A stretch of DNA of 64,000 nt from Takifugu bimaculatus (lineage: Eukaryota > Chordata > Actinopteri > Tetraodontiformes > Tetraodontidae), in the NCBI GenBank assembly GCA_004026145.2, contig CP034991.1, forward strand, positions 4,898,294 to 4,962,293, given 5' to 3'. Position numbers and translations under genes: made by a program. The notes beneath the pieces were generated by a model. It had not been told where the DNA came from. It did not search any database and saw only the letters and a list, made by a program, of their open reading frames with translations. Below are positions 11,901 through 23,900 of this stretch, piece after piece. Positions within the stretch are counted from its first letter, which is position 1. The number at the start of each line of letters is the position of its first letter.

Positions 11901-14900
11901 TAACACGCCATGCCAATGCATGCATGACTACAGCACAAAGCATAGAGGGGCTACTGTGGCGTTGCTTCGTGAGAGAGGGGTGTAGTGGTTATCGGGAGAC
12001 CACCTCCCCCTCCTGCCCCCTGCTTCTGACGCAAATGAGCTGTGAGCCTCTGGTTTACACAGTGAAAGTGCAGTGGGCGAGCGTGGGTGCCTGTGTGACA
12101 ATGAGGGGCTTGTTTAGGAAGAGGAAGGCCGACAGCTGGGGGAGAAGGCTCTGTTGGATGGGGGCTGTGATCTGGCACACGCAGGCTGGCACAGAGGCTT
12201 CAACAGATGGCCATGGAGCAGAGAGGCTGCGGGGAGACTCATACAGTACATTAAGAATGGCTGTCACAGAGCAGCATGTCGGCGGGAGGAGAGACCGCAT
12301 TTATTTTAGAGGCACAACTGCACTGCACTTAGCCTCCACGCTATTCAAAGTACTTCACACTAAAAGCCCGAACTGGCTCATACGCACCCTGATGGTTATT
12401 ATGTCATAGCCTACACAGAGGTCACACACTCCTACAGGGAGCACTTCATTAGGACATGCTGAGGGAGGTCTGCTCCTCAGGCAAACCAGCACTTTTTGCC
12501 TGAGCTTCTTAGACAGGCTAAACTGTGTGGCAACGAGTGACAAATGTTAACTGCATCTGCCTTAAGTGAGGCTAAATCCCCCTGACCAGCAGAGACAAGC
12601 GAGAGGGGAGGAAAGCCTGGTCTAATCCCCGAGGTTTGCGGTGATGTCTGCTGCCAGGCTGACAGTAGCGTAGCCACAGGCTTGGTGCACGCCACACGGA
12701 AAGCCCCTGCCTCCAGGTGACCTCACATACCTTGTCTATGGTTTTCAGCAGCACGTCCATGGGCTCCGACACCCTGTCCTTGCACAATTTGAGTCAATGG
12801 AGTGAAAGCATCAAGGCTACACCTGAGCTGCTTCTCATTTATTGTGCAGCTCAGAGGCAAGAGCGCCGTTTGTACATTCTTATCAGCTTAATTCAACGGA
12901 CGACTGTCGCCGATCTGGTTAACAAGGTCACAAACACAGCTCACGGCTATTAGTCCAGTTTAGATACACCTCGGACTATAATTAGTGCTCAAAGTATCCG
13001 ACAAATCAATAAGTTACGCAGGATGTCTGCGATAGTTTATTTTCCCACTTAGTTATATAAGCAGCGAGCATTTTCAGTGGTAATACGTTTCTAATCAATA
13101 GCCTGGGAGCTGGCTTAAAGTCACTTAGTGCAAAAGTGCTAATATTCTGATGCTTCTGTTAAGAATGCATAGCCAATACTGAAGACCAGTGACAGCCCAG
13201 TACATTGCAGTATGACTGGAGCTGATGCACTAAAGTCTTCTCCTATCAGTTTCATTGGGATGTATGCACCAACCACCACCGCCTCTTTTCTTGGACTATG
13301 AACATATGCATTATATAGAGCTGTATGTTGCGACATATGCAATTTCACAGAGATCGCACATCTATTTTCAGGAGCCAGGGGTCACCCACACTGAACCCAT
13401 GATACTACAAAGCGTGAAAACACCACATTACAACTTATGTTGCTTTCCTCAAAAATAATATACATTAGCGTCGGCTGTCATTTTACACCAGTCGTTATAG
13501 CCAATAGGCTGTGGCTGTACTCCATCCTGAAACTGTCACCGATGTTATTCAGACTGTCTTTTGGTTTCCATTCTGTAGCTGTGTTTGCTCTCATGGACTC
13601 CCATCCCCCACCCTGCCCCATACCTTCTCGCTCAGGCAACAGAGTCAAGGGAAAGCAAACACTGCAAGTGTGCACACTCATGCACACAGAGGACGCTGCA
13701 TGAGACGTTTCACCTTGGTACCGTGTTGACACAGAGAGGAGGGAGTGCAGGAGAGTGTGAGGCGTCAGAGAGGAGTGGGTGAATCAGCAGTACTCCCTGA
13801 TCGACAAAAAGAAAATATCACTCCCATTAAAGATAACAACCTTCCTTTCTCCTACACGGTGCAAACCTTTTAAAAGGTGCCTGCTGTGGTCCTGATCAAC
13901 AGGTGGTTGACGACAGCAACAGCCAACCAGCGATCGAGAGACCTCCTTGTGCTGGCGACTTTATTTGCATATCATCCAAAGGTTCCCTTCAGCTGAGCGG
14001 CGCCGTATGAGCAAATCACACCTGCACGTTTTCAGCACCCAGCAGCTTTGGCTGCTTGGCTGGTAAAAAAAAAAAAAAAAAAAGGGACTTCTTGGTGCCA
14101 TTTTTGGTGCAATTTGTGTAAAGAATGTGCACCGGAAAGAATGATTCCCCAGTAAAGTGGGAAGATTTAGAATGAAAAGGGGAAATCCCCAACAATGGTC
14201 TTCATTGGGGGGGGGGCCCTTGACTCTTAAATGCAAGGGGGTCAGGAGAAATAAGCCCATTATATGTGATAATAAGAGAACAAACACACAATAAATGTGT
14301 TGTGTAAGTCTATTTATTTGTCCTGGATGGTGTACGAGGGCCAGATAAAATATTAACAGAGATAACATACAAACACAAATAAGGAAAAGCTTCCAAGGCA
14401 GCTTGTTTAGTCTCCTGATACCGTTTTGAATCAGGTTACAACCTCAAACCTGCCTTTCCTTTATGAAACAACAGAACAAACCCCTCTATCGTCTATACAC
14501 ACCCCACATTAAAATAACCACATCTTTGACAGTAGGGTGTGACTGAAGTTGTAATGAGGGACAAACCAAAAACCCGTAGCTGCATAAAGAAACATCATTC
14601 TGTCAGGTGCATATTTAGAAAGAACCAGCTCAGACTACCACACAAGGGCCAGATCTGTTCTGACCCGGCCCCTGAGGTCCCCTGAGGTCCCCTGATAGCC
14701 CGCAACACCTCAACTGTTAAATGAACTAAATGTGGGAAAAGGTGGCCAAACAGGAAGGACGAGATGAGCATGATGGACAGATTTAAGTCAGGAATGAGTG
14801 GTGCGACACATTACATCACGCGTCAGACGGCTTTCATGGTGAAATAAACGCGACGCGTTCGCTTTCTTCATGTAGCTCATCTCCCTACTAAGTTAAAAGT

Positions 14901-15210
14901 TGCGCGCAGCTTCGCTCAAAAGCGTATTTTGCTTCATTTTTTAATGCCAGTATAGTGAATTCAGACACAAAAGTCGCAGTTTTGTGATTGCAGTGACGCG
15001 CGCGGTGGCGCGGCGCGCACCTACAGTGGCGCAGCCACCGCGGGCGTAAAAACAGCGGACGTTTTCTCATAAAACACACAAAAGAGGAGCCGAGCAGCCC
15101 CGATTTTCGGCATTTACCTGCTGTTTTTCAAAATGTTCCCTCTCCGCCCCGAGGTTGGCTTCAACCCGGCGGCTTCTCACCCGAGTGGGCACCTGTTTAA
15201 TGCTGTTCAT
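2942..15210 (-). CDS. hip1r: Huntingtin-interacting protein 1-related (clathrin/actin adaptor)
   Basis: A multi-exon gene spanning about 12 kb that matches HIP1R throughout. Coding exon 1 (15210-15118) starts MNSIKQVPTRVRSRR; exon 2 is 10720-10657. Further clear exons are 10244-10102, 9961-9905, 9812-9732, 9650-9574, 9474-9413, 8826-8686, 8563-8506, 8219-8144, 7970-7803, 7733-7678, 7417-7345, 7271-7088 and about 15 more to the end. The N-terminal ANTH phospholipid-binding domain includes GTHREKGAHTFWSYALGLPL and QCRLAPLIQVIQD. It is followed by an acidic linker (PEQQDDDDDDPEPLIEI), a clathrin-binding coiled coil, and the actin-binding I/LWEQ (THATCH) domain with DKEMAATSAAIEEAVRRID, EFYAKNSRWTEGLISAAKA and CSHEIAASTAQLVAASK. 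The product couples clathrin coats to F-actin. The end is ambiguous: ATA|GTGAGT at 3034 can splice to a last exon ending FK-stop at 2942, or read on to a stop at 3004. The frame is broken by one extra base at 6041 and one in 6619-6622, and the 6911/6828 junction also looks shifted. These look like sequence errors. Confidence 0.93.
10721..15117 (-). other. hip1r intron 1 (4.4 kb)
   Basis: The intron separates the N-terminal exon from exon 2. It contains poly-A tracts (14067-14084), a C run near 11366, a G run near 14207, a short tandem CCTGAGGTCC repeat near 14671-14694, and one candidate alternative first exon (12731-12760). Longer open stretches, such as the plus-strand one at 11885-12409, show no recognisable protein features. 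Confidence 0.7.
12731..12760 (-). other. hip1r: Candidate alternative first coding exon of hip1r
   Basis: On the minus strand ATG at 12760 opens MDVLLKTIDK and ends at 12731 with the strong donor AAG|GTATGTGAGG in phase 0. That is the phase needed to join exon 2 (LSSISKAINS) at 10720. No good acceptor lies upstream, so if real it is a first exon with its own promoter. There is no homology support; the call rests on donor strength and phase. Confidence 0.35.
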
Positions 15211-15540
15211 TCTCCCGGGTAGATGTCGACGCCTTTATCCAGGGACACTAGCAAACAAAAAAGGACGCAGAAAAGTTGCGGCCTCACAGAAGGTCAGTTA
15301 AAGGTGTCTTTCGCTGTCTAGAGGCCGGAGTATATGTGGGAATGAGCTCGGTTCCACTTCTGACCCCGGCTTCATCACTGCAGCTGAAGGAGGAAGAGCG
15401 AACCCAAACTGTCGCCTATCACCGTGGGCTGTCGGAGAAAGAGCCGCCTCATTGAACCACCTCTGTGACGTCTACCAAACCCACTTCCGGTACCCACTTC
15501 CGCTATGGGAAGTGGGTTTCCGGTTGTGGAGCCACAACAA
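15211..15540 (-). promoter_or_regulatory. hip1r: hip1r 5' UTR/promoter with ETS-like hairpin
   Basis: A GC- and CpG-rich zone begins inside exon 1 (about 14990) and extends to about 15450. At 15477-15488 and 15508-15519 two arms, AAACCCACTTCC and GGAAGTGGGTTT, are perfect inverted repeats. A further direct copy (ACCCACTTCCG) lies between them and TTCCGG follows. The GGAA/TTCC cores are ETS-factor type sites, common in TATA-less housekeeping promoters. Function is inferred. Confidence 0.55.
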
Positions 15541-17468
15541 TTTAAGGGACACAAAAATTGACTATAGAGGCGATGGTGCAGTTACAAGTTACTATGTCAA
15601 AACAACTGAATCAAGACTTTAAAGGGGTTATTTATCTAATAAAAGATTCTTGTACCTACAACTTGAAGAGTTAGAGAGAAGCATCATTTGACAAAATCCT
15701 GAAGTAAATTTTCCACTGTGTGGAAAAGCAGAAAACAAACTGGTGTGTTGTCCACAAGCTGTATCATTCAGACCCATCTTTTAACTGTATTATACATTTT
15801 TTTCTTTTTGTCTTCTAGATATAGAGCTTTTTTTTATACCCAGTGCCCATATTTGCTATTGTTTTCATGTCACTGGGGTGTGATCAGTGTGATTACAGCA
15901 AACATGAACGTGAACATGGTACTACAGGACACATCCCTGTGGATATTGCTGCCAACATGCCGTATTAACTCGTTTTTAGTCTTACTTGAATGGCTTGGCA
16001 CTTTGCATATTGTTTTTTACACTTAATGGGCACATGAATTATTTGCATTGCTATCAGTACCTTCCCCAAGAACTTCAAAAATATATATATTTTTAATGAT
16101 CTCTTTTTGGATCCAGCCATCGTATTCACTTCAATGACAAAGTGGTGAGTTTATAATAAACCTATCTGGGAGATAATCTATTATTGCACTGTATTTCTTT
16201 ACTTTTGTAGTCTAAAATCAGCCAATGGTGTATATTTATAACGATTTTGATATTCTAATAATCAGAGGTTTTTAAATGATTTTTCTGCAGGTCTGGCACT
16301 GATTAAAGGTAATTTATTTCCCTCAAATCTTTAGTTCGATCATGTTTGCTACAACACTGACTAAAACAAAATTGCAATGCAACTAAAAAAAAAAATTATA
16401 GCAAAACTAACAATATATTTCCGTTTCGGGTAAAAACAACAAACGTGACTAATTTACACAGTTAATTTGTGCGGCAAAAAGTGCCACAATACAGACGCGA
16501 CCCTTTCCGTTGAAGCGAGCCAAATGATCCGGCTCACTTGGAGTAGTTGGGATTCCCATTTTAGGTTGCCTTGTGTCGTTGCGTAAGACCTCCCCCGATG
16601 TGGTCACCGTCCTCGCCACCATCATCCTCCTCATCGTCATAAATCCTCACAGTCAGGTCTTCCACCTCTGAAAAGCTGCACCCTTCCTTATATTTGGGTT
16701 ATTTCTGGGGTGTGATGTCATCCGTTGAATCTGTATCACGGCTGATTAACGGAATCAAATCAACTCTTCAGTTATCAAGTTATCATTCCATCTCCTTTCC
16801 CCCCTTTTACATCAGTGACATGTTTGAGGTTTTCCACATGAAAAAGTAATTGAACTTCCGCATCCAGCCCGACCAGTTTGCCTCCATCAGTTTCATTTCA
16901 CAGGTTCAGTCCAAACTTTTCACAAATCGAGTCATTTAAAGCTCACGTCCATCATTTATCAAACACAGTAGTTATTCTTTTCCTATTCAACAGTGACAGG
17001 TTGCCAATGTTCATTTATAGAGTGGGTTTTATTTCTGTGGTGTTTATGTGCAATTTGACTGCATTCATAGTGGAGGAAAAACGTGTCATGTGCTCATTAG
17101 ATGCCCTGTCTGCTACAATTGACTTCACAAGGTCGCAAGACTGGAATCACAAGTTTGTTGTACTGGGTGGAGCAGAGACCTGGTGTTTTGTGGCGTGCAG
17201 CTAAAGGAAGGCGCAAAACTAGATGGGACAGCGGGAGGCAAGCACAAAAGGGTGTTTGTCCTGCAGGTTAAACTGGTTGCATAACAATTCTTCCCGTCTT
17301 ATCTTACACCCTTTTCTGTCTCTGAACCGGAAAGGAACAAATGATAAGTCGTGTTATTATTGCTACGTTCTTACACCGAGGTCCATTGCTTTGGTGAATG
17401 ACTGCAATTCTAAGAGATGAAGCAGCATTTTCAGACGTTGTCCACCAGGCGGCAGCAGAGGCTCGAAA

Positions 17469-17472
<4 letters not shown>

Positions 17473-17518
<46 letters not shown>

Positions 17519-17544
17519 CGTGCGTGTGTGGTGTGTGTGTGTGG
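17473..17544. repeat. (TG)n microsatellite
   Basis: A pure TG tract from 17473 to about 17514 followed by interrupted CGTG/GTGTG repeats to 17544. Confidence 0.97.
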
Positions 17545-17759
17545 GCACTGAGCTGGAGGTCTGCAAGAATAGCCAGGCTGCCAAGAAGAGAGCTTTCAAA
17601 ATAAAGAAGAAGGAAGCTCAGGGCAGAATGTGAGCTTCCTCTCACATTCTCACCATGAATGAGTTGATTCTATTTTGCATCAATCACCAGACCATTCAGC
17701 AGGGCTGTCTCAGCCAGGAAATACAATTTCAATTGACAAACTCACCGTTATGACCCTCT

Positions 17760-18115
17760 GACTTTGTTCTATTCAAACTTTAACAATTTCACTCACTCAG
17801 TTGCTCATCCCAGGACTCATCCCTTGTCCCACAATGGTGGAACAACCTCCTGAGGTCCATTAGAGCAGGGACAACCGTCTTCTTTCAAGCAGCTGTTCCA
17901 AGAGCACCTGCTCTCCTATCAGCACTTATCTTTGTCCTCCTATCCCCTCTCACCACCTCTCATCCCCTCTTTATAGCCCTCTTCCATCCCTCTCCATAGC
18001 TCTGCACTGTTAGCTGGTAGAGGTGCTTGGGCTAGCTAGTTTAGGACTGTAAGGTAGTATTTTACTCACATTGGTCTTTGGACAAGAGTGTCTGCTCAAT
18101 GACTGATGTAAAACA
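17760..18115 (+). mobile_element. Decayed non-LTR retrotransposon 3' end (LINE-like)
   Basis: The plus strand reads, with disruptions, QWWNNLLRSIRAGTTVFFQA, like the WN(D/S)LP..IR...FK..LKTHL motif at the C-terminus of fish L2/Rex1/CR1-type reverse transcriptases. The region ends in GGACAAGAGTGTCTGCTCAATGACTG split over 18080-18105, like the tail 'tctgctaaatgac' shared by many fish retroposons. The relation comes from remembered family patterns. Confidence 0.5.
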
Positions 18116-19013
18116 TAAGCATCACAGTTTCTTCCATGTGTGAAGCGATCCACACACCCTTTGATGTGTCGAGCTTTTTCACCCCCTCATTTTGGCCCAG
18201 ATGATACAGGAAACTTCACTCAAACTGAAAGTCGGTGTTACATTTCCTGGATGTTCTGAAAGGTGCCTTTAGACTTTGTGCATGTCTGCCCCTGTTCTTG
18301 TTAATGACACAATGTGAGGGCCAAATTATAAATTTAACTTGCAAAACGAGGGACTTTTGACTCGTCCTCAAAACTTCAGGTCTGGTTTATGTGTGTGTGT
18401 GTGCAAATTTCCTCCTTATATCTTTGAGATTGGTCTTTTTTCTCCTGTACGACCCAAATAAAGAACACAATAAGCTTCAATTCCCAGCTACAGCTGCTCT
18501 CGTGAGCGTTTAGCTCTAAAGTATCCTTAGTGCAAACACATGTGGCTTCACGCTGAGTTTTCTCATGCAGTGAGTGAGAGAAACCAAAATAACATCTTCA
18601 GCTGAAGAAAAAAAAGGAAAAGTGCTCCGATAAAATCATGAAATGCTGCCAATTAAATATTTTGGGAAGTGTTAGTTCTGCAACAGGTGAATGCACTGCA
18701 TTTAAATACCCTGATTCAGACAAAATAATCAACGTTATTTTTTTTATACCACCCAATATTAACATCTCCAGGCCCTCTTAAGTCATTTGAAGTATGTTTT
18801 ATCACTTTAATTAACACTCCCCACCCACAGTAATGGATTTAGCAAACCTAATATAGCATTTCTGTTTTGATCAGGCAACATTAAAAGCAGAAGTTGTCAG
18901 TTTCCTGTCAAATGCTCTGACCGCAAAATGTCAAAAAAAAGAAAAAAAAAGAAAAAATCTTTCATAAGTAAGTGAAGAGCCCCATGGGGTTATTTCTCTC
19001 ATCTGCAGCCAAC

Positions 19014-19994
19014 ATGCACGACACAAAGTGCCATTTCAACGGCACCCTCCTGATCAATGTGCTGCCTTCACTTTTGGGAGTGGAGTTCGTTTTGGGAAGT
19101 CTTGCGAACGGTTTGGCGCTCTGGATCTTCTGCTGCCACCTGAAGCCCTGGAAGAGCAGCACGGTGCTGATCTTTAACCTGGCGGTGGCCGACTTCCTGC
19201 TCATCACCGTGCTGCCTCTCCGCGCCAGCTACTACTACGCCAGGCTGACATGGAGGTTCGGAGAAGCGATGTGTAACATTTGTCTCTTCATGCTGGCGAT
19301 GAACCGCACCGGGAGCACCGTCTTCTTGATGGCCATCGCCGGCGACAGGTACATGCGCGTGGTGCACCCTCATCACCCCATCAACTCTCTGAGCGTCCCC
19401 AAGGCCGCGTGCGCGGCGCTGGGACTCTGGCTGATTACCATTGCAATGACAGCTCACGTGTTCTCTCTGGAACACGCCAACACAACCTACTGCGAGAGCT
19501 TCATGGTGGACACCGAACCGCACCATAACCTGTCCTGGCACAAGTTCGAATTTCTCTTTTCCTTCCTCATTCCCCTGGTCATGATTCTTTACTGCACCGT
19601 GCGCATCGTCAGCAAGTTGAGGAGGGGGCAGTTGGGTCAGCACGCAAAGATCAAGAAAGCCCTGTGGCTCCTCATGGTGGTGGTGGTGCTCTTCACCATC
19701 TGCTTCTTCCCGAGCAACTTGATGCAGGTGCTGATCTGGATCAAGACCCACAAATATGCCGACCTGCCCGTGTCGGAGTTCTGTCCTGCCCTGGAAGGTG
19801 TGACCAACGGATTTTTCCTCTCCATCAGTCTGACCTATTTCAACAGCGTCCTGGATCCCATCATCTACTACTTCTCCAGCCCCGCCATCCAAAACCTCTT
19901 CCGTAAAACCTTTCACCTGCCCCAGACCGACACTGCTGAAAGCACCGAGAGGAGAACCCGTGAAACAGGCTCCCTGTCTCTCAGCCAGCTGTGA
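19014..19994 (+). CDS. hcar1: Hydroxycarboxylic acid receptor-like GPCR
   Basis: A single coding exon encodes a 326-residue seven-transmembrane receptor of the rhodopsin class. The chosen ATG (MHDTKCHFNGT) lies just after a splice-acceptor-like CTCATCTGCAG, so a noncoding upstream exon is likely; an in-frame ATG at 18972 would add 14 residues. Visible hallmarks are an N-glycosylation site NGT, TM2 FNLAVADFLL, TM3 LFMLAMNR with the arginine (R98 from this start) that matches the ligand-carboxylate anchor of the HCAR family, a DRY at 111-113 followed by MRVVHPHHP, TM6 FTICFFPSN and TM7 DPIIYYFSS, a DPxxY form of NPxxY. Human HCAR1 senses lactate and HCAR2 senses ketone bodies through Gi. Relatives OXER1 and GPR31 are close in sequence, and the neighbourhood next to KNTC1 and HIP1R favours HCAR. 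The ligand cannot be deduced. Confidence 0.85.
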   Translation: MHDTKCHFNGTLLINVLPSLLGVEFVLGSLANGLALWIFCCHLKPWKSSTVLIFNLAVADFLLITVLPLRASYYYARLTWRFGEAMCNICLFMLAMNRTGSTVFLMAIAGDRYMRVVHPHHPINSLSVPKAACAALGLWLITIAMTAHVFSLEHANTTYCESFMVDTEPHHNLSWHKFEFLFSFLIPLVMILYCTVRIVSKLRRGQLGQHAKIKKALWLLMVVVVLFTICFFPSNLMQVLIWIKTHKYADLPVSEFCPALEGVTNGFFLSISLTYFNSVLDPIIYYFSSPAIQNLFRKTFHLPQTDTAESTERRTRETGSLSLSQL

Positions 19995-20264
19995 TCACAA
20001 CCTCCAACTAAAGGACATTTGTTCCATTTGGACTTCATTTTTCCCTCCAAAGTGCACCAGTGCCTTTTGTACCTCTTAGAAACACAAAATTTGCTTCTTT
20101 TCTTAAGTAGTAAATGAACTTTGCGAGTGCTTTTCCACATCTGCAGCTTCACCTTCTCGGTCCTTCACGCTGGGGAAAAATGCACGTATGCATGTGTGTT
20201 TCACTCATGAGATGCTCCGTTATGTTGCATAATGTATTCACAGATTTAAGACCTTTTTCAGCCA

Positions 20265-20270
20265 AATAAA
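20265..20270 (+). other. Poly(A) signal of the receptor gene
   Basis: AATAAA about 270 bases after the receptor stop codon; a second AATAAA follows near 20401. The transcript is convergent with kntc1. Confidence 0.6.
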
Positions 20271-20582
20271 ACCTTTTCTAACAACGCCCTCTTGTCAAAG
20301 TCAATGTCCTCAAATGTCTCCTAAAAACCATGTAGTTCCACATTGCTCCTCAGCAGATCGGTTCGTGCAAAGGGAAAATGTGCTGATGCTCAATGTTATT
20401 AATAAAAATACATAATAATACATGTTTAGACGAAAGTTTCCCTGCTGAGTCGTCTGATGTATAAATATCTGCAGCCGGCTGTGAATGGCTGTCTGTCCTA
20501 TCAGGGCAAACCCAAATCATCAGGAGGTATTCTGACTAAAGAAAGCAAGAAAACACTGAGGAAATTAGTATAAAACCATCCT

Positions 20583-20909
20583 TTTATTTTGCAAATTCAG
20601 TCCAACAAAGAAGTTCCAAACAGTCCAAAGAGGAAAAATGAGTACATTAGTATAATTCTGTTAGGTTGTTTTGTGGGTTAAAATGTTCTATTCATTTGTG
20701 AGAACTGCCTCTTTTGTTATCAATTGAAGGAACTAAATAACTATAAATACAGTTGATTCTAAGGATTTACTGAAGACACCCAATATAGAAAATGATTAAA
20801 TATGAAACAAAGATGAATGATTGCCGTCAAGTGCAAATGTTGCATTACAGATTAGGACAGTTGAAGCAAAAGTCCACAGGCAGAGCTGCAGGAACGGGAT
20901 CAGTTCATC
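20583..20909 (-). other. kntc1: kntc1 3' UTR with poly(A) signal
   Basis: On the minus strand AATAAA lies at 20588-20583, about 325 bases past the kntc1 stop. The sequence between holds no supported coding frame. Confidence 0.6.
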
Positions 20910-23900
20910 TTAAACTCCGTTTGGCATCTTCAGAAACTCCTGAAAAACAGGTTAAATAGGACATTTCTGAATACTGCTGCTGACCAGAACAGCAACAGGG
21001 CAGATAGAAAAGGATCAATGTTAAGTTCAGGACTTGGGCCTCACCCACCTTCATGCAGCCAGGTGAGCTGGAGCCGTCCGTCAGGGGTTTCCCTCCGACA
21101 TGCTGCCTGTGTTTCACGTAGTCGCCGACGAGCGACTCAGCGTCTTCATGACTGAAGAAAGTTTTTAAAAATTTACCCGGTGACAATTTTTAACTGAAGA
21201 CACAGGCGGTTTCGGAGGTATTCCGAGATGACATTTACAGGCACGTCTGTACTTCCCTTTTCGGTTTGAACGCATCTTCCAACGCTTGTTTTGGGATCTT
21301 ACAAATATCTGATTTTGCAGTTTTGCCACCTCTTTCCCTTGTTTTTTTTAAAGGAGAATGACAAATGAATTTGCTTTAGGGCTTTGACCTACCAGTTGTG
21401 ACTAATCAAACAGTCCATCAGGTCCTTCAGCTGGTGAGGTTGAGCATCCAACACAACCAGCTGCTTCAGATGCTTGAAGTATTGGGTCTTCAGCAGTTTC
21501 TGATGCGCTCCAGTGTTGCTAACGAAGGTTAATACAGTCTTACTGATCTGAGAAACCAGGGGAAAAATACTGTCAAACCATCTAATAAATGACAAAAGCA
21601 AGAAATAAAACCAACTAACACCAGTTCAAACAAAGCAAACATTTCAGTGGCAGAAGGTTTGAGTGTTTATGAGTGATTACTGCAGTTCATTTAGATCAGA
21701 ATGATTTATTAAAGGATTACAAACATCTAATATTTTAGGTTTGTTGCTGCAGCCTCAGAAGAATCAGGACACCTACGTGAAAAAAAAGAAAGTACTGGTA
21801 ATACCCCGAGTCTAAATGAGTCACCAGTCATGTCTGATAGTTTTAATTTGATTACTGATGACCATTTACCCCTAGTAATCTTCCCCCATATCACCTATAG
21901 GATGAGTTTTTTTAACTTCCAGAAAGTGCAGCTTGTTTTTTAACTTAAGATATGTAACTTATCTCAACTCAGTTTCCTTTTTAACACCTTTGGCTGCAGC
22001 TCTCACCATAGGTTGCATTCACAGATGTAGAAAATAGGGCAACACATTTTATATGGCACGTAGTACAGCTGCCACTTCTGTTTTATCATAATTTTGTAGA
22101 TTTAAAAAAAGGGCTGTAGCCACATCCAGCCGAAGAAATCTAACCTGGGAGGGAATTCCAGCCAGTTCACCAGTGTTCATGAGCTCATCCACCTGCTCGA
22201 GCACAGCTACGGGGTTGCAAACAGACAGGAAGCCCTGGAAACACCACGACCACGATTAGCATTGAATGCTAATGATGTGGCTGCACTGACAATCGCTCAT
22301 GTTATTTTGTAATCCATTCATCAAGGCCTTGATTCTACTGATGCTGCCTATTCCTGGTAAATCTAATTTCTGCAATTTTCTGTTTTTCTTGCTGTTAAAA
22401 ACCTTCCCAGGACCAAAAAAAAAGAGAAGGAAATGTGGCAGACAACAAAAGACTGTGTGACACCACTTTGTCGGCCAAGGCTGACACATTCACCGCCCAA
22501 GGAGTTTAGAAAATAGCTGTTTATCTAAAATAAAATACCTTGAAAAGTTCTGAAAAGATTCTCATGAAATTTTAATTCAAGGAACAATGCCGAGGGGCTT
22601 TGATCTTGCAAACGTGGGAAGACTCACTTGGATCTGTTGGGCCTTCTTCTGAGCAGATGGGATGAGCAGGAGGGTTCCCAGGGCAAACGCTGGTAGATTG
22701 AACTGTGCAAAGCGATTAGCAATTCCTACCAGATCTAAATCGAGCAGGAAGGGGCACCTTGAGAACAAAGGTATGAGTCAGGGGAGTAGGGAAAAGTGGT
22801 AATGAGTAGGGAATAGTTTTTCTCCCATCAATATGAACAATATAAAGAAGAGAAGGTGGTAAATGGTTGAAGTGAAACTGACTTGAGGAGAAGAACAAAG
22901 CTCCTGTAGAGAGTCTTCTGTTGATCAGGGCTCAGAGGGAGAGAAGCTGATGGGAAAAAATAAAATAAAGACTGATAAATAATGAATTATTAGATAATTA
23001 TGTAGTTTTTACCTGCACCTATTAGAATGTTCTCGTGAATACAGGAAGAAATTGTTTTTCTCTTTGTGTGGCTGTGCAGTAAATGAACAAAGAAAACCTC
23101 CACAGCTTTTATATTACCACTACTGCTGCCACTCCTCTTCAGAATAACAACTAGTTATGGTTATTATTGATAATAAAATGAGGAAGCATTGCTGGCGTGT
23201 TTATGCGGCGCTACATTATCAGAATTATTGACTTTATCATCATGATCATTCTTGCTTTGACTGCTGGGTTCAAACCACAGCAATGAAAATGACACTTGAT
23301 ACAGAGATAAGGTAATTCCATGGCACATTTTTGTGTCAACATCCGCATGAGTCATTTTTATTTTTTACATCAAAGACCTTCAGAAAAGTAAAACCACCCT
23401 GTGGTCATGTCTTGAGTTTAGCAGTTTATTTCTGACCAGTCAGTATTTATTATTCTCAGGAAAATAAAGAAAATCTCAAGTAAGAATACTATTACAAGAG
23501 GAAGCAAAATGTTGCATAAATATATCTGTTAAAACTGGATAAAGAGATTCTGTTTCAATTACACACATACCTGAGACGAAAGGCGCCAGTATCGTACTCC
23601 TCCAGGTCCGAGAGAAACTAGGAATCTGGAGAAAATAAAAACGATAAACAGTTTGTGCTGCTCCAGCAAAGCCTCAACCTACAAATCATTCCACATTTCA
23701 TTCAATTCAGACATTAAAAAGCATGAAGTGTAGCATTACCTCCCACAGAGCAGGCACAGATACTACTGCCTCTAGCACCCCCTGAAGGTGACTGATCTGA
23801 GCGGAGCGACAGACGCGTGTCAAGTTTACATTTGAAAACAAGAAAATGCACAATAATTCTTAACTTGTGCTCACCAAGTTGAAGCTCAGCAGCTTCTGAA

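Larger units (their letters stand above)
15541..19013. other. Intergenic region between hip1r and the receptor gene
   Basis: A 3.5-kb stretch without a supported gene. It contains AT-rich sequence, a (TG)n microsatellite (17473-17544), a LINE-type 3' relic (about 17760-18115) and A-rich runs at 18930-18960. Human has DENR and CCDC62 in the equivalent interval, but neither is recognisable here. A pyrimidine tract and AG at 19002-19008 suggest that the receptor has a spliced 5' UTR, so part of this region may be its first intron. Confidence 0.6.

Noticed and set aside
11885..12409. 174-codon open frame on the plus strand in hip1r intron 1
   Set aside because: No recognisable domain, biased by chance composition, no splice or promoter context, and an overlapping minus frame is equally open.
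16449..16680. Plus-strand DVVTVLATIILLIVI resembling a membrane helix, with a minus-strand 63-codon frame
   Set aside because: Too short, upstream frame closed, no matching exons nearby; probably chance.
17304..17645. Frames encoding His-Thr repeats
   Set aside because: They only translate the (TG)n microsatellite.
19068..19916. 282-codon minus-strand frame opposite the receptor gene
   Set aside because: It is a mirror of the GPCR codons (His/Glu/Gln-rich) and has no independent features.
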